DNA of 5,406 bases. Source: Acidobacteriota bacterium. GTDB taxonomy: Bacteria; Acidobacteriota; Vicinamibacteria; Vicinamibacterales; CAVVIG01. Positions 4,222 to 5,406 of this stretch are shown piece by piece; the first letter of the stretch is position 1; each line of letters starts with the position of its first letter. The notes beneath the pieces were generated by a model. It was not told the origin of the DNA. It made no database searches and saw nothing but the letters and a program-made list of their open reading frames with translations. Both the position numbers and the translations under genes were made by a program. The stretch covers positions 1 through 5,406 of the forward strand of contig QHWF01000264.1 of NCBI GenBank assembly GCA_003222455.1, read 5' to 3'.

Positions 4222-5406
4222 CCGGTAGCTCTCCGGAACCGGCCACGGCACTCGCTGAAATCCGCTCAATGCGGTACCCGCCGGTCAGCCGGTCCCGCAG
4301 GTAAATGCCGGTGAAGATCACGATCAGCGCAGCCGGCAACGCGGCCCAGATCGACAGCACGCGATCGGCGCCGTAGCGCTCGTTGATCCAGCCCATCACC
4401 GGTCCCGCGATCGCCGTTGAAATGGCGCCGGTGGCGCCGATGATGGCCAGCAGCAGCGCCCCGCCGCGCGGAAACCGCTCCGACGTAATCCCCAGCATCG
4501 TCGGCCACCACAGTGCCGTGCCCGACGCAAACAACGCCGCTGCCGCAAACGCCGTGAAGGGCGTTCGCGCCGTGCCGAACAGAAACAGGCCGGCCGCCGC
4601 GGCAACCGCAGTGGATGCAATGAGCGCAATCGGCGACACGCGGTGCGCCGCGCCACCGAGGAACTGACGAATGAGGTACATCACGCCGTTCACCCAGACC
4701 AGCACGAGGATCCCGGCCTGCGCGGAGCTCTTCATCACGTCGTTGAAGATGTTGGTCATCCACTGGCCCGGACCGAGCTCCGTGGCCGCGGTGAGCCACA
4801 TGCAGAGCCAGACGACCACGAACAGCGGCCGAAGCATCTCCCGAAACATGTCGCTGAACGGAACGCCGGCGGCGGCGCGTTCGGTGGCTGGAAACGGCTG
4901 GCCGAAGAACAGAAGCGCGTATGCGGCGGATGGCACGAGCAGCAACAGCATCTTCACCTGCCAGCCGGCGCCGGCCTGCGTGAGCAGGAAACTCAGCACT
5001 CCGCCGATGACGATTCCCCCCGGGAACCACGCGTGAAGAGCGACCAGGCGGCGCGTTTTGTCCCTGGAGTAAATGGTGGCCACGAGCGGGTTGATCGCCG
5101 CCTCGACGAGGCCGTTGGCGATACCGATGGTGAGGGTGGCCGCAAAGAGCACCAGGAACCTTGGCGCGGCAATCGTCGCGATCGTGCCGGCGATGTGACC
5201 AGCCGCAGCAAGGCGCAGCAGCGTCCCCATGCCCAGCAGATCGCACAGCGGTCCGCCGAGCAGAATGGACAGGCCGAACCCCCAGAACGCGGCGCCGGCG
5301 ATCCAGCCGACATCGGTTTTACTGAGGCCGAATTCGCGCTCGAAGTCGCTCATGATGTCGCCGCGAATGGCAAATGTCATCGCGGTCGCCACCAGCGCGA
5401 CACAGC
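4217..5406 (-). CDS. MFS transporter, sugar permease-like, 5' end missing
   Basis: The frame is open to the right edge, giving 395 visible residues, so the start codon and the beginning of the first membrane helix lie outside. A GTG at 5392 is in frame, but the residues before it (CVAL) continue a hydrophobic helix, so it is probably not the start. About eleven further membrane segments can be picked out, including WIAGAAFWGFGLSILLG, the GIANGLVEAAINPLVATI helix, the WFPGGIVIGGVLSFLL helix, LFVVVWLCMWLTAATELG, and a last helix near ALPAALIVIFTGIYL. This fits the 12-helix major facilitator fold in the inner membrane. The loop after helix 2 (GGPLCDLLGMG) resembles MFS motif A but lacks its usual basic residues. 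The context suggests a sugar or polyol proton symporter of the fucose-permease kind; the substrate is inferred from the neighbours only. It is the first visible gene of the cluster. Confidence 0.9.
   Translation of the reverse strand, partial: CVALVATAMTFAIRGDIMSDFEREFGLSKTDVGWIAGAAFWGFGLSILLGGPLCDLLGMGTLLRLAAAGHIAGTIATIAAPRFLVLFAATLTIGIANGLVEAAINPLVATIYSRDKTRRLVALHAWFPGGIVIGGVLSFLLTQAGAGWQVKMLLLLVPSAAYALLFFGQPFPATERAAAGVPFSDMFREMLRPLFVVVWLCMWLTAATELGPGQWMTNIFNDVMKSSAQAGILVLVWVNGVMYLIRQFLGGAAHRVSPIALIASTAVAAAAGLFLFGTARTPFTAFAAAALFASGTALWWPTMLGITSERFPRGGALLLAIIGATGAISTAIAGPVMGWINERYGADRVLSIWAALPAALIVIFTGIYLRDRLTGGYRIERISASAVAGSGELPG

Noticed and set aside
5379..5392. GTG 5392 as the real start of the transporter
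   Set aside because: The frame stays open to the window edge with hydrophobic residues, and starting there would truncate the first membrane helix of an MFS protein.

Overview
All six genes in this window lie on the minus strand, so transcription runs from the right edge to the left. In that order they are: a sugar-type MFS transporter (5' end cut by the right edge), a HUMPS-family TIM barrel resembling 3-hexulose-6-phosphate synthase, a zinc-dependent medium-chain polyol/sugar dehydrogenase, a short-chain dehydrogenase/reductase (SDR), a small DUF4177 protein, and a xylose-isomerase-like TIM barrel of the sugar phosphate isomerase/epimerase type (3' end cut by the left edge). There are no tRNA or rRNA genes, no CRISPR array and no transposase gene. 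High GC, strong third-position GC bias, GTG starts and dispersed palindromic intergenic repeats suggest an uncultured soil or sediment bacterium. Acidobacteriota (Vicinamibacteria-like) is my guess; it rests on general impression, not on a marker gene.

Layout, right to left: transporter 5406-4217; intergenic 4216-4063 with repeat copies and a strong Shine-Dalgarno; HUMPS enzyme 4062-3310; a 288-base intergenic block (3309-3022) made almost wholly of palindromic repeat modules; dehydrogenase 3021-1984; SDR 1987-1208, joined to the dehydrogenase by an ATGA overlap; a 63-base gap with a small hairpin; DUF4177 gene 1144-875; a 78-base gap nearly filled by a repeat; isomerase from 796 off the left edge.

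The genes read as a carbohydrate-catabolic cluster: uptake by the MFS protein, oxidation of hydroxyl groups by the two dehydrogenases, isomerisation or epimerisation of the keto/aldo product by the TIM barrel, and C-C bond chemistry (aldol cleavage or decarboxylation) by the HUMPS enzyme. No kinase, no 6-phospho-3-hexuloisomerase and no regulator is visible, so the substrate cannot be named. The combination does not match a pathway I can name, which makes it the main functional lead.

The strongest non-coding signals are two. A ~57-bp dispersed repeat occurs twice in the same orientation, each time just upstream of a minus-strand start codon, with a third partial copy over the transporter stop codon. 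A composite palindromic element between the HUMPS and dehydrogenase genes has a perfect 16-bp inverted repeat, supplies the last codons of the HUMPS gene, and begins only 4 bases from the dehydrogenase start codon.
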